Assembly (NCBI GenBank): GCA_027074805.1
Contig: JALTCK010000111.1
Location: 1 to 22,167, forward strand
Source of the DNA: Thermococcus sp.
GTDB lineage: Archaea > Methanobacteriota_B > Thermococci > Thermococcales > Thermococcaceae
DNA: 22,167 nt
Reading direction: 5' to 3'
The notes beneath the pieces were generated by a model, which did not search any database, was not told the origin of the DNA, and saw only the letters and a list, made by a program, of their open reading frames with translations. Positions 6,089 to 13,815 of the stretch are shown here, one piece after another. Made by a program: the position numbers and the translations under genes. The stretch's first letter is position 1. Each line of letters begins with the position of its first letter.

Positions 6089-7249
6089 ATGTACCTGACG
6101 AAGGAAGAAGAGCTTGCTCTTGCTGGTGAATACGGTTACGCCCTTCAAAAAGCCATGGAGATTCTCGTTGCCCTTGGAGATATCTATGGGGCTGAGAGGC
6201 TTATACCCATCAAGAGCGCGCAGATTGCAGGGGTTTCCTATAAAAACATCGGTGAGGCTGGAATCGAATTCCTGCGTGACTTCGTGGATGCTGGGGCCAA
6301 AGTTTCAGTCTATACCACTCTCAATCCAGCGGGAATAGGGGACGATGAGTTCATGGCAAAGCAGGCCGAGGTTCTTAACCTCTATCGCGAGATGGGCATT
6401 GAGATTACCTCAACATGTACTCCATATTATGGAGCGAACCTGCCCAAGTTCAGGGACCACATAGCCTGGAGCGAGAGTTCAGCCGTTATCTTTGCAAACT
6501 CCATAATCGGAGCGAGAACGAACAGGGAAGGCGGCCCATCGAGTTTAGCTGCCGCAATAGTGGGTAAGACTCCGGAATACGGCCTTCATCTGGACGAAAA
6601 CAGAAAGGCAACGGTAATCGTTGATGTTCAAGCAAAGATCAAGACTTTCGTCGATTATGCGGTCCTCGGCTATCACTTGGGGAGAACCCTCGGCAATGAT
6701 GTGCCCTACCTTAGGGGCATAAAGCCCGAACGGATGGAGTTCCTCAAGGAGATGGGGGCCGCGATGGCAGCAAGTGGTTCCATCGCGCTCTATCACCTCG
6801 AGGGCGAGACTCCTGAATACGGAAACGCGCTGTCCGGCAATTTGGAAACTGTAACCGTCGAAGATGACGACATGAAAGCCGTCAAGGAACAGTTCAGCGA
6901 CGACTGGGATAGGATAGACATGATCTTAATTGGCTGTCCTCACGCATCTCTTTTTGAAGTTAAAGAAATAGCAGAACTCCTGAGAATGCGCGGAAGGCCG
7001 CTCAAGATACCCCTTTTCCTCACCGCAAGCAGAGCCGTAAAGGCTCTCTCCGATGCACTCGGCTACACCGAAACGATAGAGCGATATAACGGGAAGATCA
7101 TAGCGGATTCGTGCTTTGTAGTGTCGCCAATAAAGGGCTGGTACAGTGGTATAGCAACGAACAGCGGAAAGAGCGCCTTCTACTTCCGCTCCTTTGGCTT
7201 CAACGTCCGGCTCGACGATGTTGAAAACCTAATTAGAGAAGCTCCATGA
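6089..7249 (+). CDS. Phosphomevalonate dehydratase large subunit (AcnX type)
   Basis: The 386-residue protein is the large subunit of an aconitase X (AcnX) family enzyme. Archaeal members with a separate small subunit dehydrate (R)-5-phosphomevalonate to trans-anhydromevalonate 5-phosphate, the step that defines the modified archaeal mevalonate pathway to isoprenoid lipids. Cysteines in family-conserved settings, C110 (STCTPYYG), C283 (IGCPHASL) and C342 (DSCFVVSP), are the expected iron-sulfur ligands. Other landmarks are SAQIAGVSYKNIGEAG near 43-58 and GARTNREGGPSSL near 141-153. GGTGG precedes the ATG. The stop is 9 nt before the small-subunit gene, so the two form an operon. The alternative, another AcnX hydratase such as one acting on hydroxyproline derivatives, is unlikely in an archaeon with this gene pair. 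Confidence 0.9.
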   Translation: MYLTKEEELALAGEYGYALQKAMEILVALGDIYGAERLIPIKSAQIAGVSYKNIGEAGIEFLRDFVDAGAKVSVYTTLNPAGIGDDEFMAKQAEVLNLYREMGIEITSTCTPYYGANLPKFRDHIAWSESSAVIFANSIIGARTNREGGPSSLAAAIVGKTPEYGLHLDENRKATVIVDVQAKIKTFVDYAVLGYHLGRTLGNDVPYLRGIKPERMEFLKEMGAAMAASGSIALYHLEGETPEYGNALSGNLETVTVEDDDMKAVKEQFSDDWDRIDMILIGCPHASLFEVKEIAELLRMRGRPLKIPLFLTASRAVKALSDALGYTETIERYNGKIIADSCFVVSPIKGWYSGIATNSGKSAFYFRSFGFNVRLDDVENLIREAP

Positions 7250-7258
7250 GGTGAAAAA

Positions 7259-7660
7259 ATGAAGTTCAAAGGCAGGAGGATAGTAGGTGGAAACGCTGAG
7301 GGAGAACTTATAGTGTCTTACAAGCCTCTTTCCTTCCTTGGAGGTGTGGATCCGGAGACAGGCATCATTACTGACGCTGAAAGCGACATACGTGGCGAGA
7401 GCATAGCCGGAAAGATACTAGCATTTCCGCGAGGAAAAGGTTCGACAGTTGGGTCTTACGTCATCTACGCCCTCAAAAAGAAGGGGAAGGCCCCAAAGGC
7501 GATAATAGTTGGTGAAGCTGAGACGATAGTTGCGACCGGCGCGATAATCTCGGAGATTCCGATGGTAGACGGGATAGATGTTTCAAAGCTTAGAAGTGGG
7601 ATGAAAGTCAAGATCAACGCCGACAGCGGTGAGGTCGAACTTCTCGAATCTGGGGAGTAG
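7259..7660 (+). CDS. Phosphomevalonate dehydratase small subunit (DUF126)
   Basis: The 133-residue protein corresponds to the swivelling domain of aconitases, here as a separate chain (DUF126). It contains SFLGGVDPETGIITD (near 26-40) and PRGKGSTVGSYVIYAL (near 59-74); the GSTVGS segment is the conserved active-site loop of the family. It joins the large subunit to form the dehydratase of the archaeal mevalonate route. An AGGTGA ribosome binding site overlaps the stop of the upstream gene, showing tight coupling. After the stop, GGGTT-TTT-AACCC (7660-7672) could be a short terminator stem or part of the promoter of the next gene. Confidence 0.9.
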   Translation: MKFKGRRIVGGNAEGELIVSYKPLSFLGGVDPETGIITDAESDIRGESIAGKILAFPRGKGSTVGSYVIYALKKKGKAPKAIIVGEAETIVATGAIISEIPMVDGIDVSKLRSGMKVKINADSGEVELLESGE

Positions 7661-7701
7661 GGTTTTTAACCCCTCCTTTCCTCTTAGTCTCTGGTGGGGA
7701 A

Positions 7702-8970
7702 ATGCCAAGGGGAATTTACGAATGCATTAACTGCGGCCATAGGGAGGAGTTGAATTCAACTGACCCAGTTCTTGAAAAGGCCTGTCCAAAATGCGGTTCA
7801 GACATGGTTTTGGTGGGTTTCGCGAGAGGTGATGCTGGGGAGCCTTCTGAGGGAAAAACTGCGCTCCAATTTGGAGCATTTGCCCCTCCAAAGCTTCCCT
7901 TGGAAGTGGAGGATAAACTCGGACAGTTCTACACGCTGGAGTTTGAGGGCGTTGACGGCAACGTGTTCGTTTACAAGGTCATAGAGATCGTCGAAAGTGA
8001 CTTTGAAAAGGTTCTCAGGGAGCTTGAGGAACTCGGTTACTGGGCGGCGCTTAAAAAGCGTAATGGAAGGACACTCCTCTTTGTTTTCCCTGCTCAGGAA
8101 ATCAAAGAGAGCAATCCGTGGCTGCCATGGATCTTCCTGATTGCAACGATATTAACGACATTCATGGCAGGTTATTATCAGGCTCTTCTTTACGTATCTT
8201 TCTTGGATAAATTCGGACTCCCAGGCTTGAGGAATCCATACCTCATAGCCCTCTCCTTCTCCGTGAGTGTCATGGCAATCCTGGGAACCCACGAAATGGG
8301 CCATAAGATAGCGGCTGTGTATCATGGTGTTAAGGCTACGGTACCCTATTTTATCCCGTTCCCCAACCTCATTGGGACAATGGGTGCCTTGATCAGGGTT
8401 AAATCACCCATTCCAACGAGAAATGCTGCCATAGATCTTGGAACGAGCGGCCCGATAGCGGGCTTCCTCGTGGCAATACCCGTCAGCATCATCGGAATGA
8501 AGCTCTCGGTTGCCGTTCCGCAGAGTGCCGTTCCTCCTACTGAGGGCGGGATAACCCTTGGGGGAAACCTCTTTTTCTATCTGCTCGGCAAGTATTTGTT
8601 TCCAATTCCTGATGGGTACGTTCTCTACCTCCATCCTGTGGCCATAGCCGGCTGGGTTGGGATACTGGTAACGTTCTTAAACCTGATTCCAGCTGCTCAG
8701 CTTGATGGCGGCCACATAGCAAGGGCTTTTCTGAGTGAGAAGACTCATAGGTACTTTACGATACTCTTGGGGTTCCTTTTAATGGCCATGGGGTTTCTCT
8801 GGATCGGATGGATGATATGGGCGGCACTAATACTGTTCATGGGGTCGATGGGGAACCCTGGGGCTCTGGACGAGGTGACTCCGATATCAAAAAAGAGAAT
8901 CGCACTTGCAGCGGTAGCGGTGGTGATATTCTTCCTCTCAGTCACACCAGTTCCATTCAGCGCCTCCTGA
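7702..8970 (+). CDS. Site-2 protease family (M50) membrane metalloprotease with zinc ribbon
   Basis: The 422-residue polytopic protein is a site-2-type intramembrane protease. The catalytic HEMGH (197-201) lies in a membrane helix, and the third metal ligand D335 is in QLDGGH (333-338). A cytosolic zinc ribbon precedes the membrane core, with C8, C11, C28 and C31, then a soluble segment with alternating charge (about 65-130). Hydrophobic segments run from 141 to the C-terminus. The layout recalls the EGY-like branch of M50, which has an N-terminal soluble region. Such enzymes cut membrane-bound substrates, often to release regulators; the substrate here is unknown. The start has GGTGGGG just upstream and a TATA-like GTTTTTAAC at 7662-7670. 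Its 3' end overlaps the convergent HTH gene by 14 bp. Confidence 0.88.
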   Translation: MPRGIYECINCGHREELNSTDPVLEKACPKCGSDMVLVGFARGDAGEPSEGKTALQFGAFAPPKLPLEVEDKLGQFYTLEFEGVDGNVFVYKVIEIVESDFEKVLRELEELGYWAALKKRNGRTLLFVFPAQEIKESNPWLPWIFLIATILTTFMAGYYQALLYVSFLDKFGLPGLRNPYLIALSFSVSVMAILGTHEMGHKIAAVYHGVKATVPYFIPFPNLIGTMGALIRVKSPIPTRNAAIDLGTSGPIAGFLVAIPVSIIGMKLSVAVPQSAVPPTEGGITLGGNLFFYLLGKYLFPIPDGYVLYLHPVAIAGWVGILVTFLNLIPAAQLDGGHIARAFLSEKTHRYFTILLGFLLMAMGFLWIGWMIWAALILFMGSMGNPGALDEVTPISKKRIALAAVAVVIFFLSVTPVPFSAS

Positions 8971-9523
8971 TGCCCTTCTCCTTTAATATCTGCTCTATGT
9001 CGTAGTAAATTGAGTCACGCGAAACTCCGAAGGTTCTCGCTATTTCTGAGATGTTCAGAACTCTGGGGTTGTAGTTAAACTCCTCGAGGATCCTCTTTAG
9101 AAGGGCACGTCTTTCGCTTATCCCGAACTTTTCAAGGGTCTTTCTCTCCATGGGAATGTTGTAAACCACAACTGCAACCGCGTAGGTTCTCCTCGTTACA
9201 GGGGTTACGTACGTCCCGAGCTGGAAGTCTACTATCTGGGCATCTTCTGGAAGCCTTTTGTTGAGGTTCTCCACGGCTTTTCTGAGGGCATCCTCCCTCT
9301 TCCTCCCATGGGAGTAGTCCGCGAGGATGCCCTTCCGCATATCCCTCTTAAAATCTATTGCGAGCGTTATCGAGAGGTTCATGAATGCACCGAAGCTCAG
9401 ATCTATCTTGGATGATGCTATGTACCCCCTACTATCGGATAGGTATTTCCTTGATTTTAGTACAATGCTCGTTACACAATCCTCAATACTTGCCGAATCA
9501 TGTTGGATATTAATGAGTTTCAT
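8957..9523 (-). CDS. HTH domain protein of unknown function, divergent from pilin-like genes
   Basis: The protein has 188 residues. The C-terminal part (about 157-180: NISEIARTFGVSRDSIYYDIEQIL) is a clear helix-turn-helix. The region before it (about 45-150) alternates strands and helices, with SITLAIDFKRDMRKGI, RKAVENLNKRLPEDAQIVDFQLG and RRTYAVAVVVYNIP, and may be a dimerisation or sensing domain; I do not recognise the family. GAGGTGA lies 4 nt before the ATG. The promoter element at 9583-9592 is shared with the pilin-like genes in the opposite direction, so regulation of those genes is a reasonable guess, not shown. The last 14 bp overlap the convergent protease gene. Confidence 0.75.
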   Translation of the reverse strand: MKLINIQHDSASIEDCVTSIVLKSRKYLSDSRGYIASSKIDLSFGAFMNLSITLAIDFKRDMRKGILADYSHGRKREDALRKAVENLNKRLPEDAQIVDFQLGTYVTPVTRRTYAVAVVVYNIPMERKTLEKFGISERRALLKRILEEFNYNPRVLNISEIARTFGVSRDSIYYDIEQILKEKGIRRR

Positions 9524-9582
9524 GTGCTCACCTCTGTGCTATCGACAATATTGAGTACACTTCCCTTAAATTTGAGCAGAAA

Positions 9583-9592
9583 TCTATATAAG
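9583..9592. promoter_or_regulatory. Two-way TATA element between HTH gene and pilin-like genes
   Basis: The plus strand reads TCTATATAAG and the minus strand CTTATATAGA, so one element looks like a TATA box in both directions. A-rich BRE-like stretches flank it on both sides (AGAAA before it on plus, GAAAAAG on minus). It would start transcription near 9612 for the pilin-like genes and near 9560 for the HTH gene. A second AT run (AGATATATAT, 9605-9614) is an alternative for the plus strand but would leave almost no leader. Confidence 0.55.
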
Positions 9593-9640
9593 CTTTTTCG
9601 GTTCAGATATATATGAAGTAATCCTGAGGAGGTGGATACC

Positions 9641-9820
9641 ATGAAGAGGAAGGCCCAGGGTGCCATTGAGTACCTGTTTATGATTGCGGCTGCCCTGGTG
9701 ATAATCCTGATTGTTGTCAGGCAGCTTAGGGGCAGGGGCTCAACTGCCAGCAATACTGCAAGCCAGGCTGAGGGTCAGATAAATAACACCCTTAATCAGA
9801 TGATGAACAACAATAGTTGA
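9641..9820 (+). CDS. Miniature pilin-like protein with class III signal (1)
   Basis: This 59-residue protein begins MKRKA, then QGAIEYLFMI and a hydrophobic helix to about residue 27. This is the archaeal class III (DUF361-type) signal: cleavage is expected before Q6, by EppA or PibD-like peptidase, and E10 takes the +5 position used in pilus assembly. The tail is short, hydrophilic and asparagine-rich, with sequons N48-N-T and N57-N-S. I chose the ATG at 9641 over the GTG three codons earlier because GAGGAGGTG lies 6 nt before the ATG. It probably forms or decorates a surface filament with the next gene, 51 nt downstream. Confidence 0.8.
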   Translation: MKRKAQGAIEYLFMIAAALVIILIVVRQLRGRGSTASNTASQAEGQINNTLNQMMNNNS

Positions 9821-9871
9821 TGAAGTTTGATTTTATCCGCTTTTTACCTTTTGAAGTTTGGAGGTTTTAAA

Positions 9872-10066
9872 ATGAGACGTGCCCAGGCTTCATTGGAGTA
9901 TCTTTTTATGCTTGTCATTGCATTGGTGTTGGTGGCGGTGTTTCTCAGAGTATTTTTTGACCCTAGAACCAGTACCATAAGGCGTGTGGGACACTTCGAA
10001 TCAAAAGTTGAAAAAAATGTGACATTCATAATTAATAATATGACAAATCTTTCAAATTCTACGTAA
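9872..10066 (+). CDS. Miniature pilin-like protein with class III signal (2)
   Basis: This 64-residue protein starts MRRA, then QASLEYLFML and a hydrophobic segment to about 29, with Q5 as the expected first mature residue and E9 at +5. After a short linker the last 16 residues carry four N-x-S/T sequons: N49-V-T, N56-M-T, N59-L-S and N62-S-T. Such density suggests a heavily glycosylated tip. The ATG at 9872 is preferred over an upstream in-frame ATG at 9827 because GGAGGT lies 6 nt before it and homologous signals begin there. It follows the first pilin-like gene and is probably cotranscribed. The role (pilin, pseudopilin or membrane-anchored peptide) is open. Confidence 0.8.
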   Translation: MRRAQASLEYLFMLVIALVLVAVFLRVFFDPRTSTIRRVGHFESKVEKNVTFIINNMTNLSNST

Positions 10067-10123
10067 AGATTTTAAAAAGCCTTTTATACTTTCTGCATTT
10101 GTTATATGTTATGGGTGATCGCC

Positions 10124-10687
10124 ATGGGATTCCTTTCCTTCGGCTCAAAAAAGGATAAAATGAAAAAGCTCATTGAGGAAGAGCGCTTTGACGAGGTAAG
10201 GAGGCAGGCGATAAAGGACAAGAAGGCCCTCCAGGGTCTTTTTGAACTTCTCAATGATCCAAGCCCGGGTATAGTCGGAGACGCCCTTCTATTGCTAACG
10301 AATATTGCCCGGGATAATCCTTCAACTCTGGGACGGTATATAACGCCGGAAACCTTCAAGAAGCTCATCACCCTAATGGAGAGCAGAAACTCCTATGTAC
10401 GGGAGAACGCCATGCTGTTCTCCTACGAAATTGTTAAAAACTTCCCGCGGGTGACGGAAGAGTACCGGGAGTGGATAGTGGAGGCAATCCGGAGGGGGCT
10501 TCAAGAAGGCACTAAGGATCAGAAGGGATTCCTCCTCGTTGTCGTCGGTGAACTGGGCTTTTCTGAACTCAGACCAGATGTTGAGGCTCTGCTGGATGTT
10601 GAGGACAAAGTTATACTTCCTCTGGAGGGCAAGAAGTGGGTTCCCCTTGGGGAAATTGCAAAGGAAGCCCTCGAGAAACTTTCATGA
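10124..10687 (+). CDS. HEAT-like helical repeat protein of unknown function
   Basis: The 187-residue soluble protein has a basic N-terminus followed by paired amphipathic helices like HEAT/ARM repeats: about 34-65 (ALQGLFELLNDPSPGIVGDA), 78-108 (FKKLITLMESRNSYVRENAM) and 117-145. The usual conserved proline, aspartate and valine positions are present at turns. Such solenoids bind proteins. The ATG at 10124 is chosen because GGTGAT lies 4 nt upstream; an earlier in-frame ATG at 10106 has no site. A TATA-like TTTTATACT sits at 10081-10090. It lies between the pilin-like genes and the BofA-type gene, but nothing ties it functionally to either. Confidence 0.7.
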   Translation: MGFLSFGSKKDKMKKLIEEERFDEVRRQAIKDKKALQGLFELLNDPSPGIVGDALLLLTNIARDNPSTLGRYITPETFKKLITLMESRNSYVRENAMLFSYEIVKNFPRVTEEYREWIVEAIRRGLQEGTKDQKGFLLVVVGELGFSELRPDVEALLDVEDKVILPLEGKKWVPLGEIAKEALEKLS

Positions 10688-10730
10688 TTTGAAATTCAAA
10701 TCAATTATTTTGTTTTTCATTCTTAATTTT
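10685..10730 (+). terminator. Inverted repeat plus T-rich tract after the HEAT-like gene
   Basis: A perfect inverted repeat with 9-bp arms around one base (TGATTTGAA-A-TTCAAATCA, 10685-10703) begins inside the stop codon. It is followed by a T-rich run containing TTATTTTG, TTTTTCATT and TTAATTTT. T tracts are the main archaeal termination signal. The hairpin is AT-rich and may matter less than the tract. Confidence 0.45.
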
Positions 10731-10777
10731 GCGAAAGATTAATAAAGGGCTATCTTACTATTAACTTCGGTGATAGC

Positions 10778-11014
10778 ATGATAGAGGAGTTGCTGTTCCT
10801 GTTTTTCCTGTTTCTGGCCGTCCTGCTCATAGTTAAGGTGGGTTGGGCCATAGTAAAGTACCTAGTGGCCAATGCAGTGATAGGTCTGATAATACTCGCG
10901 TTTACCAACTGGATAGGACTTTCGAGCGTACCTTTTACGTGGCTTAACGTCTTGGTAGTTGCCATTGGCGGCGTTCTGGGAGTCATAGCCCTCATAATCA
11001 TATCCTGGTTCTAG
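10778..11014 (+). CDS. BofA-family small membrane protein
   Basis: This 78-residue, almost wholly hydrophobic protein matches the pro-sigmaK processing inhibitor BofA family. It has two or three membrane segments (about 3-33, 35-45 and 57-77) and the family core VANAVIGLIILAFTNWIGL (30-48), with its asparagine-alanine and glycine pattern. In Bacillus, BofA restrains the site-2 protease SpoIVFB. This archaeon does not sporulate, so the role is unknown, but a site-2 protease gene lies about 1.8 kb upstream. CGGTGATAGC precedes the ATG, and a TATA-like ATTAATAAAG is near 10737-10746, so it has its own promoter. Confidence 0.78.
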   Translation: MIEELLFLFFLFLAVLLIVKVGWAIVKYLVANAVIGLIILAFTNWIGLSSVPFTWLNVLVVAIGGVLGVIALIIISWF

Positions 11015-11091
11015 CGCCCGGGTATTCCTAAACTTTATAAGCTCGGTTTTTCTTTCCACTTCGGCAGTGAAGGTTCTGGAGAGTGATGATC

Positions 11092-12339
11092 ATGTCTCAC
11101 AAATCAGCCGAGATGTATGAACTAAAGAAGAAAGTGGATGAACTCAAGGGCTATCGAGGTCGAGCAACAGAGCTGGTGAGTCTCTACATACCAGACGGGT
11201 ACGACATAAACAAGGTTATGCAACAGTTGAGGGAAGAGTATGGAACGGCCCAGAACATAAAGAGCAAATCGACCCGAAAGAATGTTTTGGGAGCTCTAGA
11301 AAGGGCAATGCAGCATCTCAAGCTCTACAGGCAAACCCCAAAAAACGGCCTAGCACTCTTTGTTGGAAACGTCAGCGAGCAGGAGGGAGTGAGTGACATA
11401 AGGCTTTGGGCGATAGTTCCTCCTGAGCCGCTCAAGGTCCGCCTCTATCGATGTGACCAGGTTTTTGTTACGGAACCGCTCGAGGAGATGCTCCGTGTTA
11501 AAGATGCTTACGGCCTCATAACCGTTGAGAAGAACGAAGCGACAATAGGTCTCCTTCGGGGTAAAAGGATTGAAGTAATCGAAGAGCTCACCTCAAACGT
11601 TCCTGGAAAGACGCGAGCCGGTGGACAGTCCGCGAGGCGTTATGAGAGGATTAGGGAGCAGGAAACCCATGAGTTCATGAAGCGCATAGGCGAGCATGCC
11701 AACAGGTCCTTCCTTCCTCTTCTTGAGAGGGGCGAGCTCAGGGGGATCATAATCGGTGGCCCTGGGCCGACCAAGGAGGAGTTCGTTGAAGGCGACTACC
11801 TCCACCACGAACTGAGAAAGAGGGTGATAGGCGTTGTGGACATAAGCTACCACGGCGAGTATGGCCTCAGGGAGCTCGTTGAGAAGGCCAGCGACATCCT
11901 CAAGGACCACGAGGCAGTCAAGGAGCGCCATCTTATTCAGGACTTCTTCAGGCATCTCGTCAAGGACACCGGCATGATAACCTATGGCGAAAGGGAGGTA
12001 AGACAGGCCCTTGAGCTTGGAGCTGTCGACAAGCTCCTAATCAGCGAGGGATACGATAAGGTTAGGGTAAAGGCCAAGTGCAACAACTGCGGCTGGGAAG
12101 AGACGAAGACGATGAGCGAGAGCGAGTTTCACGTCTACAGAAAGAAGCTCACCCACTGTCCAAAGTGTGGCAGTCAAAACATTGGCTTTGAGAAGTGGGA
12201 CGTGGCGGAGGAGCTCATAAAGATGGCGGAGGAGGCTGGTTCCGACGTCGAAATAATATCCCTCGACACCGAAGAGGGCCAGCAGTTCTACAAGGCCTTT
12301 GGCGGTCTGGGGGCATTTTTGAGATATAAGATAAGGTAA
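11092..12339 (+). CDS. prf1: Peptide chain release factor aRF1
   Basis: The 415-residue protein is archaeal release factor 1, equivalent to eukaryotic eRF1. NIKS (55-58) and the YxCxxxF element around C121 read the stop codon. GGQ (177-179) in the middle domain enters the peptidyl-transferase centre. The C-terminal domain carries two Cys pairs, C330/C333 and C356/C359, forming a zinc site typical of archaeal aRF1. It acts with aIF2/aEF1A-type GTPases in termination. I chose the ATG at 11092 (MSHKSAEMYE) over GTG or ATG codons 2-3 positions earlier, because GTGATG lies just upstream and family members start there. A TATA box CTTTATAAG is at 11033-11041. Confidence 0.96.
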   Translation: MSHKSAEMYELKKKVDELKGYRGRATELVSLYIPDGYDINKVMQQLREEYGTAQNIKSKSTRKNVLGALERAMQHLKLYRQTPKNGLALFVGNVSEQEGVSDIRLWAIVPPEPLKVRLYRCDQVFVTEPLEEMLRVKDAYGLITVEKNEATIGLLRGKRIEVIEELTSNVPGKTRAGGQSARRYERIREQETHEFMKRIGEHANRSFLPLLERGELRGIIIGGPGPTKEEFVEGDYLHHELRKRVIGVVDISYHGEYGLRELVEKASDILKDHEAVKERHLIQDFFRHLVKDTGMITYGEREVRQALELGAVDKLLISEGYDKVRVKAKCNNCGWEETKTMSESEFHVYRKKLTHCPKCGSQNIGFEKWDVAEELIKMAEEAGSDVEIISLDTEEGQQFYKAFGGLGAFLRYKIR

Positions 12340-12423
12340 ACTACTCGCTTACCACGATTCTCTTTTCTTTGGTGCACCGAAATTATTATAATCAAGATGC
12401 ACCATTTATTTTTGGTGGCTCAC

Positions 12424-13764
12424 GTGTTCGTTGACAGGGAGGGAGAGCTCGAATTTCTCGAGAGAAAATGGGGGGAAAAGAGAGCGCAGCTCATAATACT
12501 CTATGGTAGGAGGCGCGTTGGTAAAACTGCGCTGATTAAGAGGTTCCTTGAGGGAAAACCCGGGGTATATCACCTCACTACGGCCGACTCTATGGGGGAA
12601 AACGTTAGGGAGCTTGGAGAGGCCTTCGCTAGGTTCACTGGAAGGGACTACTTCACGGACGTTCGCGACCTCACCAAACTGCTTATGAACTTTGGCAGGG
12701 AAATCGATGGGAAAAGGGTTGCCCTTGTAATCGACGAGTTCCAGTATCTCATCTCCCTCGACAGCGGGGTTCTGAGCAAGTTTCAGAAGGCCTGGGATGA
12801 GGTGCTGAAAGACACCGGAATCTTCATAATCCTCTGCGGGTCGTCAATCGGAATGATGGAAAGGATAATGGAGTACAAAAGCCCCCTCTATGGCAGGAGA
12901 ACAGGCCAGTGGAAAGTTTCTCCCTTTGACATTAGAGCCACGGCCATGATGTTGCCAGAGAAGGACTTTGAGGATCTTGTGAAGACGTACATGGTCTTTG
13001 GAGGGGTTCCTTTTTACCTCGAGTTCGTGAGAGACAGAAAGACCGAGGAGGCAATACGGGAGCTGGTTCTACGGAAGGGCGAGGTTCTTTACGAGGAGCC
13101 GGAGTTCCTGCTGCGGGAGGAGTTCCGGGAGCCGAGGACGTACAAGCTCATACTGAAGGGACTGGCTTTGGGATACGAAACACTCGGGGAGCTGGTTTCG
13201 TACACCGGGCTTGAGCGGGGACATCTCTCAAGGTACCTCGACGTCCTCCAGAGGCTTGAAATCGTCGGCTATGAACTCCCCTACGGGAAGCGCAAGAGGG
13301 GAAGGTATTTCATAAAGGACAACTTCTTCAACTTCTGGTTCCGTTACGTCTATCCAAACCTCTCCGACCTCGAGCTCGGAATGGTGGATGAGGTATGGGA
13401 GAAAATCCAAAAAGACATCAACACCTACTACGGGATTATGTTCGAGAGGCTCGTGAGGGAGATGCTCTCCCTTAGGATTCTCGACTTCGGCCAGAAAAGA
13501 GTCCACAGGTGGTGGCATAAGGGGATGGAGATAGACGCAATCGCCGAAACCGGAGAGGGACTGCTGTTCGTCGAGGTCAAGTGGAAGAAGCTCACAGAAA
13601 GAGAAGCAAAGAAAATACTCGGGGAGCTCAGAAAAAAGGCTGAAACCTTTGATGGGCCGAAGATGTTCCTCCTAATTGCCAGAGAAGTTGAGGAAAAACT
13701 GCCAGAGACCCTCGACCTCAAGGAGGTTGAGCGGGCAGTTAGAGGGCGTTTAAGTAGTCGGTAA
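12424..13764 (+). CDS. Archaeal AAA ATPase with DUF234 nuclease-like C-terminus
   Basis: The 446-residue protein belongs to the archaeal ATPase/DUF234 family. It opens MFVDREGELEFL, with Walker A GRRRVGKT (28-35), Walker B ALVIDEFQ with D104-E105 and a sensor-like LCGSSIG (137-143). A winged-helix segment is around 250-285 (LGELVSYTGLERGHLSRYLDVLQ). The C-terminal DUF234 part has EIDAIAE (D371) and FVEVKW (E384, K386), a D...ExK pattern of the PD-(D/E)xK nuclease fold. The GTG at 12424 is chosen because GGTGG is 5 nt upstream; an ATG at 12397 would lie upstream of the start predicted by the TATA box ATTATTATAA (about 12380-12390). The biological role of the family is not established; links to mobile elements or DNA maintenance have been suggested. 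Confidence 0.85.
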   Translation: MFVDREGELEFLERKWGEKRAQLIILYGRRRVGKTALIKRFLEGKPGVYHLTTADSMGENVRELGEAFARFTGRDYFTDVRDLTKLLMNFGREIDGKRVALVIDEFQYLISLDSGVLSKFQKAWDEVLKDTGIFIILCGSSIGMMERIMEYKSPLYGRRTGQWKVSPFDIRATAMMLPEKDFEDLVKTYMVFGGVPFYLEFVRDRKTEEAIRELVLRKGEVLYEEPEFLLREEFREPRTYKLILKGLALGYETLGELVSYTGLERGHLSRYLDVLQRLEIVGYELPYGKRKRGRYFIKDNFFNFWFRYVYPNLSDLELGMVDEVWEKIQKDINTYYGIMFERLVREMLSLRILDFGQKRVHRWWHKGMEIDAIAETGEGLLFVEVKWKKLTEREAKKILGELRKKAETFDGPKMFLLIAREVEEKLPETLDLKEVERAVRGRLSSR

Positions 13765-13815
13765 ATTTTCTCCCAAAAGCCCGCTGACATCAAAATCCTC
13801 GTGTTCCCGTTAAAT

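Noticed and set aside
9800..9822. ATGATGA and TTGATGA as C and C' boxes at the end of the first pilin-like gene.
   Set aside because: No D or D' boxes are present; the first lies within asparagine codons of the coding region.
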